Assembly (NCBI GenBank): GCA_030710605.1
Contig: CP092882.1
Coordinates: 19,540,446-19,604,445, forward strand
Length of the DNA: 64,000 nt
Source: Cordylochernes scorpioides
Lineage: Eukaryota > Arthropoda > Arachnida > Pseudoscorpiones > Chernetidae
Direction: 5' to 3'
The notes below the pieces were generated by a model, which was not told the DNA's origin, made no database searches, and was given only the letters and a program-made list of their open reading frames with translations. Within the stretch, counting starts at the first letter, position 1. Each line of letters opens with the position of its first letter. The translations under genes and the position numbers were made by a program. Below are positions 30,256 to 40,859 of this stretch, in pieces.

Positions 30256-30432
30256 AAAGTTTCTATGTGAAAAATAGACACTTCGGCCAGTTGGAGTTTT
30301 TTATTTTCTCAACGTTTCGACAAAAATATTTTGTCTTCATCAGGAGAAGTAAATAAAATAAAACATTTGGCAAGGCAATTGTTTAATATAAATATGAATG
30401 CCGGCCTCTATCTTTACGATAAAGTTTCTATG
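30256..30432 (-). mobile_element. PLE family A insertion, single arm, with 12-bp target duplication
   Basis: AAAGTTTCTATG at 30256-30267 and 30421-30432 flanks a 153-bp insert. It contains one family A arm ('gacacttcggccagttgg', hammerhead, 'ggcaaggcaattg') and the family tail inverted ('gaatgccggcctctatc', 30393-30415). It is the non-palindromic form of the insertion at 1275-1634 and fixes the minimal mobile unit as arm plus tail. Confidence 0.75.
30299..30360 (-). ncRNA. Hammerhead ribozyme (PLE family A, second locus)
   Basis: The - strand: CTGATGA at 30343-30337, A, stem II GACAAAA-TAT-TTTTGTC, GAAA at 30318-30315, then CGTT with predicted cleavage after the last T. Stem I opens with GAGAA/TTCTC, then an internal loop and further A/T pairs. 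Compared with 1529-1587 the seventh core base (free to vary) is T, not C, and the site is GUU. Confidence 0.7.
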
Positions 30433-30662
30433 GTTTTAGAAATTTCACAAATAATTTTGCCTAAAGCCCATTTTCTCTATTTGAAGGACAAGCCAACAAA
30501 TACAACACAGCCTGTTCAGACAATATAACTAAACCACATAGAGCTGTGTTCATGGTGAGAATAAGATCATTCAGCGATATTTCATTCTAATATACAGAAA
30601 GAATTCATACAAATTCTGATCTGAAACTGGAGAACATTTAACGAATTTTTTATTTTTTATTT

Positions 30663-30850
30663 TCTCGTGGTACAGGACATGATAATTATGGTTGGTAGAA
30701 GTTGGAACCAATTTTTACTGTAAGTGCACCACATTTAAACACGTGTGAAAATCAGTTCGACTTTTGCACTTACAAATAATATGCCAGAGCCCCGTTTTAG
30801 CTGCTTGCACTTACTGGTAGGGGGCATGAATCGGGGGGCATTTAAGCAAT
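30663..30850 (-). mobile_element. tRNA-derived SINE, body only
   Basis: Runs from 'gacatgataattatggttgg' through 'ttactgtaagtgcaccacat' and 'cagttcgacttttgcactta' to 'gccagagccccgttttag'. The tRNA head is missing. Confidence 0.65.
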
Positions 30851-30999
30851 TTTTTTATTAGGAATAAAGTGTCCAATGCGAGGTTTTGGTGGATTAAGAT
30901 AAAACTGTGGTATATTTATGATCTTACAGAAATGTTTTCTAAACAAACTCAACTGTCGGCCGGGGGGGAAATGAGTTGTCTAAATTTACATAACCAACC

Positions 31000-31210
31000 T
31001 CAGGTGTTAGTGATTTCTTTGAAGGGATTAGCCATCTGGTAACACTGCCGGGGGGTGTGTCAATCAGCGACCAATAGGGATTAGGCAAGCTGAGTCACGT
31101 GGGCGCACAAGGAAAGCTGTTGAAGTGCTGCAATGTTGGCTTCTGCCCCAGATGACATCACAGAAGGACCATCTACAATGAAGTGATGTGACGGATTATC
31201 ATTTGAGCTA
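31000..31210. other. Single-copy-looking GC-richer stretch
   Basis: Contains 'tgtcaatcagcgaccaatag', GAGTCACGTGGGC and AGATGACATCACAG, reminiscent of CCAAT, E-box and CRE/AP-1 sites. No ORF. It could be regulatory; low certainty. Confidence 0.3.
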
Positions 31211-31398
31211 ATTTGGTTGATGGAATTCACTTATTGTATATGTTTAAAGCGCATCGTAGAAATATTGTATTTAATGTTATCGATTCTCTATTTAACAGAA
31301 TACATTAATTACACGAAAAAGTCCTTCCATATTGATATAGACAAGTGTGCATTATCGGAAATTTTAAATTATGGTTTATTAATCTCTCCAAAAACATA

Positions 31399-31618
31399 TA
31401 TACACTCATGGACAAAACTTTAGGAAATTAAAAGCCTTTGATGTCGCCGGTCATCTGTTTTTCTTTTTTTTTTGTGGAGACAGAGGCAATTTTTTTGTCT
31501 TCAATGTGTTTCATGTGTCTTCAATAAAGATCACTGTAATATCTTACAGAGTTTTTGTCTAATTCCCGAAATACATGCTAAAAGATACAACTTCCTTAAG
31601 TTTTGTCCATGAGTGTAT
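31399..31618. mobile_element. Family T MITE, complete
   Basis: Both ends are present: TACACTCATGGACAAAACTT at 31401 and its inverse AAGTTTTGTCCATGAGTGTA ending 31617, next to TA dinucleotides. The interior has the family T landmarks. About 217 bp and no ORF. It shows that family T is a Tc1/mariner-type MITE. Confidence 0.75.
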
Positions 31619-31767
31619 TTTATCCCCTTTCAACTTATTCCAACAATTAAATAAATCATATTTATTAATTTTAATTATGGTTTTAGTTTCCATAAGATTC
31701 TCTCTCTCTCTCTCTCTCTCAATAGGATGGAATAATTTAGACCTAAGATAATTACCGGGACATTTAT

Positions 31768-31952
31768 ATTGCCACTTGGAAAATTAGGGAAGACAAACTT
31801 CGGGATAACACAGCAATTTATTTAAGGCAAGAACAAACTATGAAGGATAAACAAAAGATAAGGAATTAGGGAAGTTTACAGAGTAGTAAAATAAAAACAT
31901 AAAAAATGATACTCTGTTAATAAAAAAAAATAAACACTTTGCTACAATATTT
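31768..31952. repeat. Dispersed repeat R, copy 2
   Basis: Aligned with 18722-18900 from 'gaaaattagggaagacaaac' to 'gatactctgttaataaaa'. Confidence 0.55.
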
Positions 31953-31959
31953 AAGAAAT

Positions 31960-32110
31960 GAAACACTTTATTTTTTTTATATTGAAACACTTCCTACTGT
32001 CCTAACTGCAATGGAGAAATATTGAGTGGTTCGCAATATAATATTCTGATAGATTAACTTGGCGAAACGATTGGGAAGAAATGTTCACTTCTGAAAATCC
32101 AGACCCTCTT
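31960..32110. mobile_element. Family H, inverted composite
   Basis: A - strand 3' half ('ctactgtcctaactgcaatg', 31992-32012) is followed by a + strand 5' half ('gattaacttggcgaaacg', GTTCACTTCTGAAAATCC). This is the head-to-head form with the ends in reverse order. Confidence 0.5.
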
Positions 32111-33784
32111 AATCTTTTCTTTTGGACTAAGGATAGTAGAATGTTGTTTCAGTTGAAGAGATTGCTAAAATAGTTTCATTTCTTGTCTATGCTGTATTAA
32201 TATCCATGTGATGAATATAATAAAAAAAACGGTTAGCTATATATAAATACCTTAGGAACCAATTTGATACGTATATATATATATTATATTTAAAAAAGAT
32301 AAGATTTCTGTTGTTTTTTGATCATGTTGAGGATTATGGTAATGGGAATGCAGTCGTGACCAGAATCTTGAAAGTAAAATAATAAAAACAGTTTGATAAG
32401 AGATTGTTTTAATTGAGCTATAGGATAATCATAATCTGGTAAAAGTACTGCCTGACTTAAAGCGTAAGAATAAATAAAACAAAATATTATTTATATAATT
32501 ACAAACATGTTTGATCCGACCAACGGGGAACAACAACAATGATTATTTATAGAGAAAGGGTGACCTCTGGCGGTCGAATTAGCAGAATATTTGTATCCAT
32601 GAAATATATTTTTAAAATAAAATAATACTTTAATATAACATAATTTTAAATAAAATATTTTAATATAACATATATATATGTTGTAGTAATGAAACAATAT
32701 GCAAGTCTTATGGCAATCAAGAACAATTTAAACAGCGAGAGAAGTTTAACTCTCTACAAACAAGGATATCTCTCTTCCTAATTCATATATTGTATTTTTA
32801 CAATAAACAATGGCAATATATTTACATAAAGTCGGCTTACGCTACAATATTTCCAAGTATATAGCTGATAAATGGAGAGGAAAGGAAAAGATGATAATCT
32901 ATCAGACGACACAAATACAGAACAGACGATCAAATTGAGGTTTGTCTTCTGGTTGACAGAGGGCCCTACTTGACAATAAATCCAATTGGGTCGAGAAATG
33001 GGATTGGCCTGCAGCCGAGTGTATTTATGAATTTGCCCGAAGGAATATTTCAAATATTTATATATATGGTCCTCACTGTATATGTGGGCTTTGATTATTT
33101 ATTTATTTACATCCGTGCATCTGATAGAAATGGGAGTTGATGTTTATTCTTTCAGCTTTTTTTAGCGTACGTCTTATTGAGGCTGACGTAGATTGGGTTA
33201 TAGCACTTATAATTTACCTAGCCATACTTTCGGTTTATATGGATATAGTCTCCGTTATATTAACCCGCTGATTGGTTTTTTTCCTGTCGCATGTGTGCTT
33301 AATCATCCAATCAACGTTGACTTGTCAGCCAATCATCCAATAATGTTCTTAACTACACGTGGTTACATAGATTACCTATATATATATATGCAGTAATATA
33401 TTTCAATATACACTATATTTCCATATGTAACATAATTATAAATAGTGGAAACAGCCCCAAAATGTAGATAAAATTCAACGCGCCAGCTTTGGCCATCATG
33501 TAATATAAAATAAAACAATAAAGTTCTATTGAGAGTCCGTAGCCCCCAAGACAGGAAAACGTCCTATTTCAGAAGTCGTTAGTTAGTTTTACGCCCTCCC
33601 TCCTCCCACCGACAAACAAGCATATAGCGACAGATCATCTCTTCCTCACATGTAGATCTTGCCCTACTGGACCTTGTCTTCGGCGCTGGCCTCTCTTCTA
33701 GGTGGCATCCAACCTAAGTCGTCCTTTTGTGTTACCCTTTGATGCCTGAAACCACTTTGCCTCTATGACTGCATCAGTTTGCAA
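32111..33784. other. Unassigned spacer
   Basis: AT-rich. At 33275-33350 'ccaatcaacg', 'gccaatcatcc' and 'ccaataatg' repeat a CCAAT-like core. The patch at 33520-33780 is more balanced and not repetitive. No gene could be supported. Confidence 0.35.
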
Positions 33785-33789
33785 TACCA

Positions 33790-34110
33790 CATATATATGT
33801 GTGAATAATAAGAAAAATAGGAATAAGGTCAGGTGTTGATATAAAAAAAAACATAAAAAAGACATATCCTAACCGCTCACATGAGCATTTTTAGATGACA
33901 GAGCGCCATCTAGTGGAACAAAAATCAACTAAACGTTGATTTAGCTTGTTCCATAATATTTGGCTAAACCTTTTCTTGATAAATCAAGAAAAGCCAATTA
34001 CTTACGCCTTTCTGGCTAAAAATGGGTTGGCAAAATATCAGGAAACAATTTAAATTGACGTTTAGTTGATTTTTGTTCCACTAGATGATGCTCTGCCAAT
34101 GTGAATATTT
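33790..34110. mobile_element. Family E, large inverted repeat with tail
   Basis: A tail ('aggtcaggtgttgatat', 33829) is followed by the 'agacatatcct..' end and a GCGCCATCTAGTGG block. The sequence from 'gagcgccatctagtggaaca' to 'cgtttagttgat' recurs inverted at 34052-34095. The centre is a TTTCTTGATAAATCAAGAAA palindrome at about 33974-33995. A possible 8-bp direct repeat TGTGAATA flanks (33801 and 34100). The right arm stops early, at the GCTCTGCC point. Confidence 0.6.
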
Positions 34111-34960
34111 GTAGATATGCGGTTTGATGTGAAACTTTTGCTGGAAATGCTTACAGAATGTGGATTCTGAATGCCCCAGCTATAATGTGGCGAAGTGGTT
34201 GCAATGAATCTGTCCCGGGTGGCGCGGACAAAGCGACGTTGATAGATCACTGGGGAACCACAATGGTCGGGGACTTTTTGTTAATTAACTCGGGGACCTC
34301 TTTTTGTGGATCGTCCATTCATTGTCATCTCTTTCTTTGGGACTTCTGTCACGACCTTCATTCAACAACACTTCTTCTGGTGACTCGGAATTGGCTCTCC
34401 ATCACTCTGGAACAAAAAAAGATTTCTGAAATCGACATTGTGAATTACGGAGAATTATTTGTACCGAGTTAGATGATAGTCCTGTGTTTTTTACGTCATT
34501 GGCATATAGGATGCTCATTTTATCTTGATTCTAAAAATACATGGTCGCAAATTCAAAACTTAGAAAATAATTTCTTTATCTATTAAAGGTCAACTTCTAG
34601 GGGATATATGGACTTTTTAACAAAACATCGTAGAAAAATCAAAAAGGTGAATAGTGGTTATGAATCTCTTCTATTGGAGATTTTTTCGTATCCAGAATTC
34701 TGGGAATTTCCAATGATTCACCAGAAATTAGTCAGATGACTGACGTCTCCGACATATATTTTTTGCAAGCCATCAAAACCTGCAAATCCAAACTGATTAG
34801 CAGCATAAATGTAATAAATGTCTTTTATTGTTTACCCAATACTTTAAAATTTTGTATGTTATTAAATAAATTCCCTTTGTAAAAAGGATGTCCAACTGCC
34901 ATATATATATACTGGTACTCATGTACTAAAAGAGGCACCTATCACTTCAAATATGCATTA
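34111..34960. other. Unassigned spacer, GC-richer at left
   Basis: 34140-34470 is open for 104 codons on + (34158-34472) and is more balanced in base use than its surroundings. The translation has no motif I recognise and no splice sites that clearly bound it. It is not called as a gene. Confidence 0.3.
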
Positions 34961-34974
34961 ATATAATGCATTTT

Positions 34975-35160
34975 TGGTAGATTAAACTGGCGAAACCGCT
35001 GGGAGGGTTCACCACTGATGAGCCAGGCCCTCCCTTTAATTTTTCCATTGCAGTAAGGGCAGTAGAAATTGTTTAATTTCAAAAAGAATCTGACGCCTTT
35101 AAAATAGTTTCGAATTTTGATAACAGATGGCGCGCTAGTGCATCATATTATAATGCATTT
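34975..35160 (+). mobile_element. Family H, full-length reference copy
   Basis: In order: 'gattaaactggcgaaaccgc', GGGAGGGTTCACCA, CTGATGAGCCAGGCCCTCCC, 'attgcagtaagggcagtag', 'aaatagtttcgaattttgat', ACAGATGGCGCGCTAG and CATCATATTATAA. TATAATGCATTTT occurs at both edges (34962-34974 and 35149-35161), a possible 13-bp target duplication that overlaps the terminus. No ORF. The GAAAC and CTGATGAG strings sit on either side of a short loop closed by CTGGC/GCCAG. Confidence 0.7.
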
Positions 35161-35194
35161 TGTTTAAAAACCGGGTAAAAAACTTAAAGGTGGT

Positions 35195-35410
35195 GATAAA
35201 GAATGAGCTACAAAATTAGTTTTGACAAATTCAAACAAAGGATAAAACTGTATCAACGGTTTCGGGCCAAAGCTCTTATCAGTACAGGAGCAGATCTTAT
35301 TTTATTTTATCCTACAGGAGGAGTTGTGAAATCGGTTGAATTGGCCAAAAAGGGGATTTAAGCTGGTAAAGGGCTAAGGTCGATTTTCAGGCTAAAATGC
35401 AACATAGATA
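35195..35410 (-). mobile_element. Family D copy, decayed hammerhead
   Basis: The - strand reads ACTGATAAGAGC..GCCCGAAACCG. The core G8 is changed and stem II no longer pairs cleanly. Flanks 'tttgacaaattcaaacaaag' and 'agctggtaaagggc' match the 26-kb copies. Confidence 0.55.
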
Positions 35411-35559
35411 TGGTGCAGATAGAGTGAAAGCATTAACTAAACTCTCTTTTATCTTTGCCTTCACTACACATGTTATCATGGAACTCATTGATTTTACATC
35501 TTTAAGCATTATTTACTAGTATTTTTATAAAATAGTTTAGCCCACAATAGAGATTGTTA

Positions 35560-35795
35560 TCATGGTGAGTAGAAATTGGAAACTGCTTTTACTGTAAGTG
35601 CACCACATACCTACATATGTAAAAAGCATTTCGACTTTGCACTTACGAGTGTGCTATAGCCCCGTTTGGTTATTTGCACTTGCAATAATCTGGGCCATTG
35701 GAGTATTTTATTTGGGATTCGAACCCGGGTCGTAGCGGTCGAAAACCAACTGTTTAGACCACTAATACTCCGACCCCCCTATTTGTAACCCCTCC
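35560..35795 (-). mobile_element. tRNA-derived SINE, full-length copy
   Basis: The - strand head (about 35790-35718) has B box GGTTCGAATCC preceded by CCCG. The body follows with 'cgtttggttatttgcactt', 'cagtaaaagcagt' and 'catgataac' landmarks to 35560. The tRNA-like head runs straight into the body, so it is not a tRNA gene. Confidence 0.8.
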
Positions 35796-36010
35796 CCCCC
35801 ATACCGACCCCATGTTTGTAAATATGTAAATTGGTATTGGGGGAGAGATAGGAGTTTCAACATTGACGGCTACACTAGGATCGATGAAGAGCTTAACGCG
35901 CTGGGAACGTTTCTACAATAAGAAAAATCATCTTGCAATTCGTCTCTGAATTTTACTTTTATAGCGTTCTTACTACAATATCTAGAAATTCTCTACAGAT
36001 CACTTTCTAT

Positions 36011-36311
36011 TTATGGGACAGAATCTAGAACTCTTGTTCTAAACATTAGTCTGTCATAACGCCACAACATTGGATTGTTGCTCAACTCCTGACTTAGCGC
36101 TGTGACATTATGGAGTATAAGGGAGAGGACAGTGAAGTTATCCACGTCTGTATTGCGACACAAGTGACATAAATAAGTTCTCCAGACAACCGGGTCGGGG
36201 TGACAATTACCCTGACAAAAACTTGTCCGTAGTTAGGTAAAGTGGGTCAGGGCATTCCCTTGACACTACTCCCCAAATATCAACTTTGTATCCAACACGT
36301 TGATAGTACAT
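36011..36311 (-). pseudogene. Decayed ORF with Cys/His-rich segment, family not recognised
   Basis: On the - strand two overlapping frames make protein-like sequence. The first starts at an ATG at 36309-36311 ('MYYQRVGYKVDIWGVVSREC') and hits a stop near 36208. The second carries 'GNCHPDPVVWRTYLCHLCRN', 'TDVDNFTVLSLILHNVTALS' and ends at a TAA at 36011-36013. A T-run near 36217-36221 lies where the frames cross, consistent with a one-base frameshift. The C-x-x-x-H and C-x2-C spacing hints at metal binding. I do not know the family; a transposon-encoded protein is likely given the setting. Confidence 0.45.
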
Positions 36312-36319
36312 GACATTTG

Positions 36320-37655
36320 ATTGAACTTTGGATATTTTGATACATGTTCAAAATGTAACCGCCTTCATAGAGGAATGGAAAAGTTTTTTTTTTCAGTATT
36401 GTAAACTTGAAATTCCTGACTCAATACTCTCTTATCTAAGTTTATGGGAACACTTTTTTTACAATGAAGGATACAATTTTTTAAAGCTACTAAATTGGAA
36501 ACTTTTTATTATGTTCATTTGATCTTCTTATTTAATTCTCGTTTCTATTTTGTTGTGCCCAGCCAAGGTAAATTCTGTGGAAGGAATGTATGGCCCAAAT
36601 AAAAGGCGTGTGTGTATATGACATCAACCTACGGTTCAAATGTTTCACCGTATTCAAATCACCGTTATAAAGTTCAATCAAGAGAGTCCACAGCTACACG
36701 TCTTAAGATTTTGATGAGAGAAACATGTCGATTCTATATTGAGGTATATTTTTGGAATGTTTGTTGCGACCTATAGTTAAAATTTACCCACGCCATGGAA
36801 TGTCACTTACACCTAAAATTACTGTGAATAGAGGTGACACTTCACTGCTGGAAAATAATTTCTATCTGAATTGGTGGTTTTGACTAGGGGCGTTTGTGGC
36901 TGACTTAAAGAAAAAACAATATTCGTAAACTCTTCAAAACTGAAGTGTATCTTATGAAAGTTTTAAGATTTTCACAATAGAAGTATCTTTATGAACATGA
37001 CTTGCAGATTTAGAATAATGCACGCGGGAAAAATATATTTTGTTAAATAACAATCATTACAAATAAATATATAGATTTTAAACTTTTATAGACACGCTTT
37101 GTAATTCTGATAGTTATATGTGAGTGTCGCGATATGTCCTTCGAAAGTGTGGACGTTACACATTTTGGGTGTATAAATTTCTATCAAATTTGAACCGTGA
37201 TCTTGCCTGTATCTCTTATATATAACTCATCACAAAACATTCTTAATGCTATTCTTCTTTTGTAAAATAGCAATCATAATTATTTTTGATACTGTTATTA
37301 GTGTTGAGGGGATAAATTATTATAAAACCAATAAAAATAATGATGCTTATATAATAGTCGGTTGTTTAAAACGATGTTGGGGTTGGTTAAACTTTTATTC
37401 GGGAAAATATCAGGCGATGCCGGTTTATTCGTCAATGTGGAGTCTTTATTCTCAAGGAATCATTAAAAGAGAGAGTAGAAAATCAAGAAAGAGAATAGAT
37501 AAAACATTTTGTCTTCATTTAAAACACGACACGCTTATTATGAAAGATAACTAGTTTAATAAAATACACTCTCATAGTGACTAACAAAAAAATCAACTTC
37601 ATTTTTCTACCTAAGCCAAAAATGATAAGAGGTTATACGCATTCATTATTCATTA
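36320..37655. other. Unassigned spacer
   Basis: No gene or repeat recognised. Open frames at 36328-36522 and 37246-37554 are AT-driven and lack motifs. Confidence 0.35.
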
Positions 37656-38085
37656 TTAGTAACCGGGCCCTAATACCATTATAGATAATAGTATTGAGGG
37701 AGTTACTACACTCCAGTCCATAGATCATGTTAGGTCCAATAAAAGTCCTTGGGACCTCGTAAATAATTAACTGGAGAAGTCCATCACATAGCTATAAATT
37801 AGGTCCGCGGAATACAATTTGGAGATAGGGCGGTGTGAAGATAAGTTGTCAATGGAGGCCTTAATCATGTTGTTGTCCTCCAGAATTAGTTTAGGGGAAG
37901 ATCGACACAAAAATGGGATAAATGAATCTGGCAACATGCATTAATCCCCGCGACAATCGCTCTGATGATAATGACGTGATAGCGTCGCTTCATTTTTCAC
38001 GCAAATGAACGCAATTAGCAAAAATGATGACAGCGCCGAACACTAATTATTGTACTTAGAAGCTCTTATCTCCGGCCCCGCCCCG
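37656..38085. other. Single-copy-looking stretch, possible conserved noncoding element
   Basis: GC is higher than its surroundings, with 'atgacgtgatagcgtcgc', 'ttcacgcaaatgaacgcaat' and 'ccggccccgccccgag'. It is not similar to any repeat here and lacks an ORF. Function unknown. Confidence 0.3.
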
Positions 38086-38089
38086 AGTG

Positions 38090-39400
38090 TACTGTCCATT
38101 GATCTGCTCTGCTCCTTTTGTTTGTTGTAGTGTTTCCTTGCTGGTAGATTCTCTCTCAAGTGGCTTGTTGTTTGTTGACCCTACTTATTTGGTTAATTGT
38201 TTGATCCTCGTATTACCTTCACTCTGATATCTTCACTTGTCCGGTAGATCCTCTCATCTATTTAAATGGCTTGTTACTTCCTTTTGTTGTTTGGTCCTTG
38301 TACTGCTTCCCGATTTCTTAACTTTTTGTGTACACTTTTTGTTCTCTCTATATAAGTGTCTTGTGTTTCTATTGCTTTTAGTTCTCTATTATCCTTCTGT
38401 TTTCTAGTTTTCATATTGCTTCGTAGATTTGTCCATTGGCTGGAACATTCTCTCATTTTTTAACATCCTTGTTGTTTTGGCTCTAATTTTCTGATATCTT
38501 CTATCAGTTGGTTCTTGTACCATTTCCTGATCTATTTTTTGGCTTGTAATTTCTATAGTATTGTAGTCATGTTTGTTAGGCCTCTACCTCTCAGGTCTCC
38601 CTTTTTGATAGTTGCTTAGTCTCTGTACTGTGTCCTTTTATTCCAATAAAGCTAATACATTATTTAATAGTTTGGAAGTTTATTGTTTGTTGTGTGGTTC
38701 TAGTTCTCCAATATCTTTGCTCCGTTTGTTTGTTGCTTGGTCTTTCTTCCTGATCCCATTACTGTAAATTCTCTAATCTTCTATAAATATTTATCTTTTT
38801 CGTTGGTTCTAGTTCTCTGCTTCTCCTTTTGTCTGTTGGTCCTCGTACTGCTTCCCGATCTCTCTACTGGTTGGTAAATTCTTCAGTTTCTTCAAGTGCC
38901 TTTTTTTGACTCTAGTTCATTTGTCTATTTTTCTTTTAGTCAGTTTCTTGATTCTTTCATATGCTATTCCTTGATCTATACCATGGTATATTTGTATTTT
39001 GGCTCTCTGGTCTCTCTATTTGATATTTTACTGGTCTTAGTTCTTTAATCTTTTACTAATCGCCTGTTTTTTTCTTCTGCTACTTCTCGATCTAATTAAT
39101 TGTCTCATTTGTTGTTTCTTCTCCTGATCTCTTTGTTATATGCTCTTTTTGGCTTCTTTACCTGTTTCGTTTGTTGGTCTTAGTTTTCCTTTCTCGTTTT
39201 ATCTGTGCTTTGTTTTCCCTCGCGCTGTTTCCTGATTTTTAGGCTTTACGATTATCTTAATTGTACTTATACATTAGTCCTTGTTTTCTAGTCTCTTACC
39301 TTGTCTATTGGTCTTTTTTCTCTCAATCATTTTGCTCTTTTTTCATTTGTTGCGCTAGGTCTTTTCTTGCGCTAATTTCTTAGCTCTTGCTTCGTTATTA
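38090..39400. repeat. Degenerate pyrimidine-rich tandem repeat
   Basis: The + strand is strongly T/C-rich for about 1.3 kb. A loose motif 'tactgcttcccgatctct..ttggtaaattctct' recurs at irregular spacing (38300, 38515, 38745, 38845, 38960, 39220). It looks like an old, diverged minisatellite. The 58-bp array at 8-10 kb has the same strand bias and 'cttc' texture, but I cannot show common origin. Confidence 0.5.
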
Positions 39401-39961
39401 TACATATACATAAACATATATATATAAGTTACATTAAGAAGAGAGAGAGAGCAAAATTTCATACAATACGTATCTTTATTTATTATGGAATATACGTAGC
39501 TATACTAAAACTATTGCGCTGAAATTTTATAATTTTACCTCACAAAGTAGAAGTTATCCCGCTCATCCTACGCTATATTATATACAATGATACATAAAGA
39601 AAGACATTTCGTGGAATTTTATTTTAGAGTTTTACAAACCTTTTATGCCATTGATTTTAATTATGTTAATAAGTAAAATCGGCATATTACCAATTAAGAA
39701 ATATAGTGATGACTATCTATATTTAGCCCACTTTATAATTGCTGGAATGATACGTGGAGACAAAAGTGTAGAACTAATTGGATTGTTATATCTTTAGATG
39801 GTAAAAGATCATAATACCCGATGATCTAGATGAAGTTTTAACTACACCATAGAGACTCATTTTAAAATTTAATTTAAAATATATTTCCATGGAGGGAACA
39901 TTCAATGAAATTTTCATTATTCCTCGTGTAATGGTGGTACTTATTCCCAAGTACGCCATAA

Positions 39962-40480
39962 TAATCATGGTGAGTAGTAAGCTACCGCTTTACTGTAAGC
40001 ACACCACATGTCTACACAGGTAGAGAGCAGTTTGACTTATGTACATATCAGTGTGTCAAGGCCCAATTTGTGTAGTATCAATTAATCCGCCTTCTACATG
40101 CTAGTCTGGAAGCATTTTAAGGCACAATTGACATCTGGACGACACATGCAAACAGCCCGCTGCATCTGGTAACAGCGCGCCGCTTGCGAGGGAACCAAGG
40201 CAGCACCAAACACACCTAGAGCTCCAAGGCACCCAAGGTTTCAAAAATAGGGGATCATCAGAGATCAGAAGTCTGGCTAATATCTTTCGCGAGCTCCCGT
40301 TGGAACTCAAGGCCCAATTTGTGTACTTCTACTTATATTTGGAGTTGAACTTATGAAAGAGCCGGGCGCCATTGAAGCATTTTCTTTTTTCAAAAAAAAA
40401 AAAAGTGCCTAATCTGGGATTCGATCCCGTGTCGTTGCTGTGGATAATCAACGGTTTATAACCATTTCTCCACCATTTCT
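39962..40480 (-). mobile_element. tRNA-derived SINE split by a retro-insert
   Basis: The head at 40405-40480 (- strand) has B box GGATCGAATCCC. The body lies at 40326-40404 and 39962-40074, interrupted at 40075-40306. Landmarks 'catggtgagtagtaag', 'gcacaccacatgtctac' match other copies. Confidence 0.7.
40056..40325. mobile_element. 232-bp insert with 19-bp target duplication inside a SINE
   Basis: TCAAGGCCCAATTTGTGTA at 40056-40074 and 40307-40325 flanks 40075-40306. The insert is much more GC-rich than the window ('acagcgcgccgcttgcgagg') and matches nothing else here. A long exact target duplication suggests LINE-mediated retroposition, but there is no poly-A and I recognise neither end. 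It could be a transduced or retroposed host fragment. The - strand is open for 69 codons with no motif. Confidence 0.65.
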
Positions 40481-40659
40481 CGTGTAAATATAGGAAATAC
40501 TAGCTCTTGTTGAATATATTCTTGTTCTATCAGAATGTGGCGTTTTAATGTCACATTTTCAACCTCTCGGTTATAAGAGATTTGTCCCATATAGGTTCAT
40601 GTGTGTCACACCGGTAGAATTCAATGTTACTTCAGTAACGCCCTCATTATAGCGACTGC

Positions 40660-40835
40660 AATGTTCTGCGAACCATTTGATAGCAAACAGCCAATATTTT
40701 AATCAAGGAATAATTGGTGAAATCTAATTGGAACTTGACGTTAATTAAATTAAGGAAGCGAGATTCTCCCTCCTCCCAGAACATGTCCTCTTAATTTGTA
40801 ACGGCTTAATTGATATGGGCGTTTGTTCTATGCTA
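40660..40835. other. Single-copy-looking stretch with homeodomain-type cores
   Basis: Contains 'ggaataattggtgaaatc', 'gacgttaattaaattaagg' and 'cttaattgatatggg'. No ORF or repeat match; only suggestive of regulation. Confidence 0.25.
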
Positions 40836-40840
40836 TACTT

Positions 40841-40859
40841 GGGGGGGGGGGGGGGGGGG
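40841..40859. repeat. Poly-G tract, 19 nt
   Basis: Uninterrupted G run, able to form G-quadruplex on the + strand. Confidence 0.85.

Noticed and set aside
18722-31952. Repeat R copies as a pair of LTRs of one element
   Set aside because: They are 13 kb apart with unrelated elements between them and no coding gag/pol; dispersed copies are more likely.
34158-34472. 104-codon + frame
   Set aside because: Balanced composition is interesting, but there is no motif, homology I can name, or clear splice boundary.
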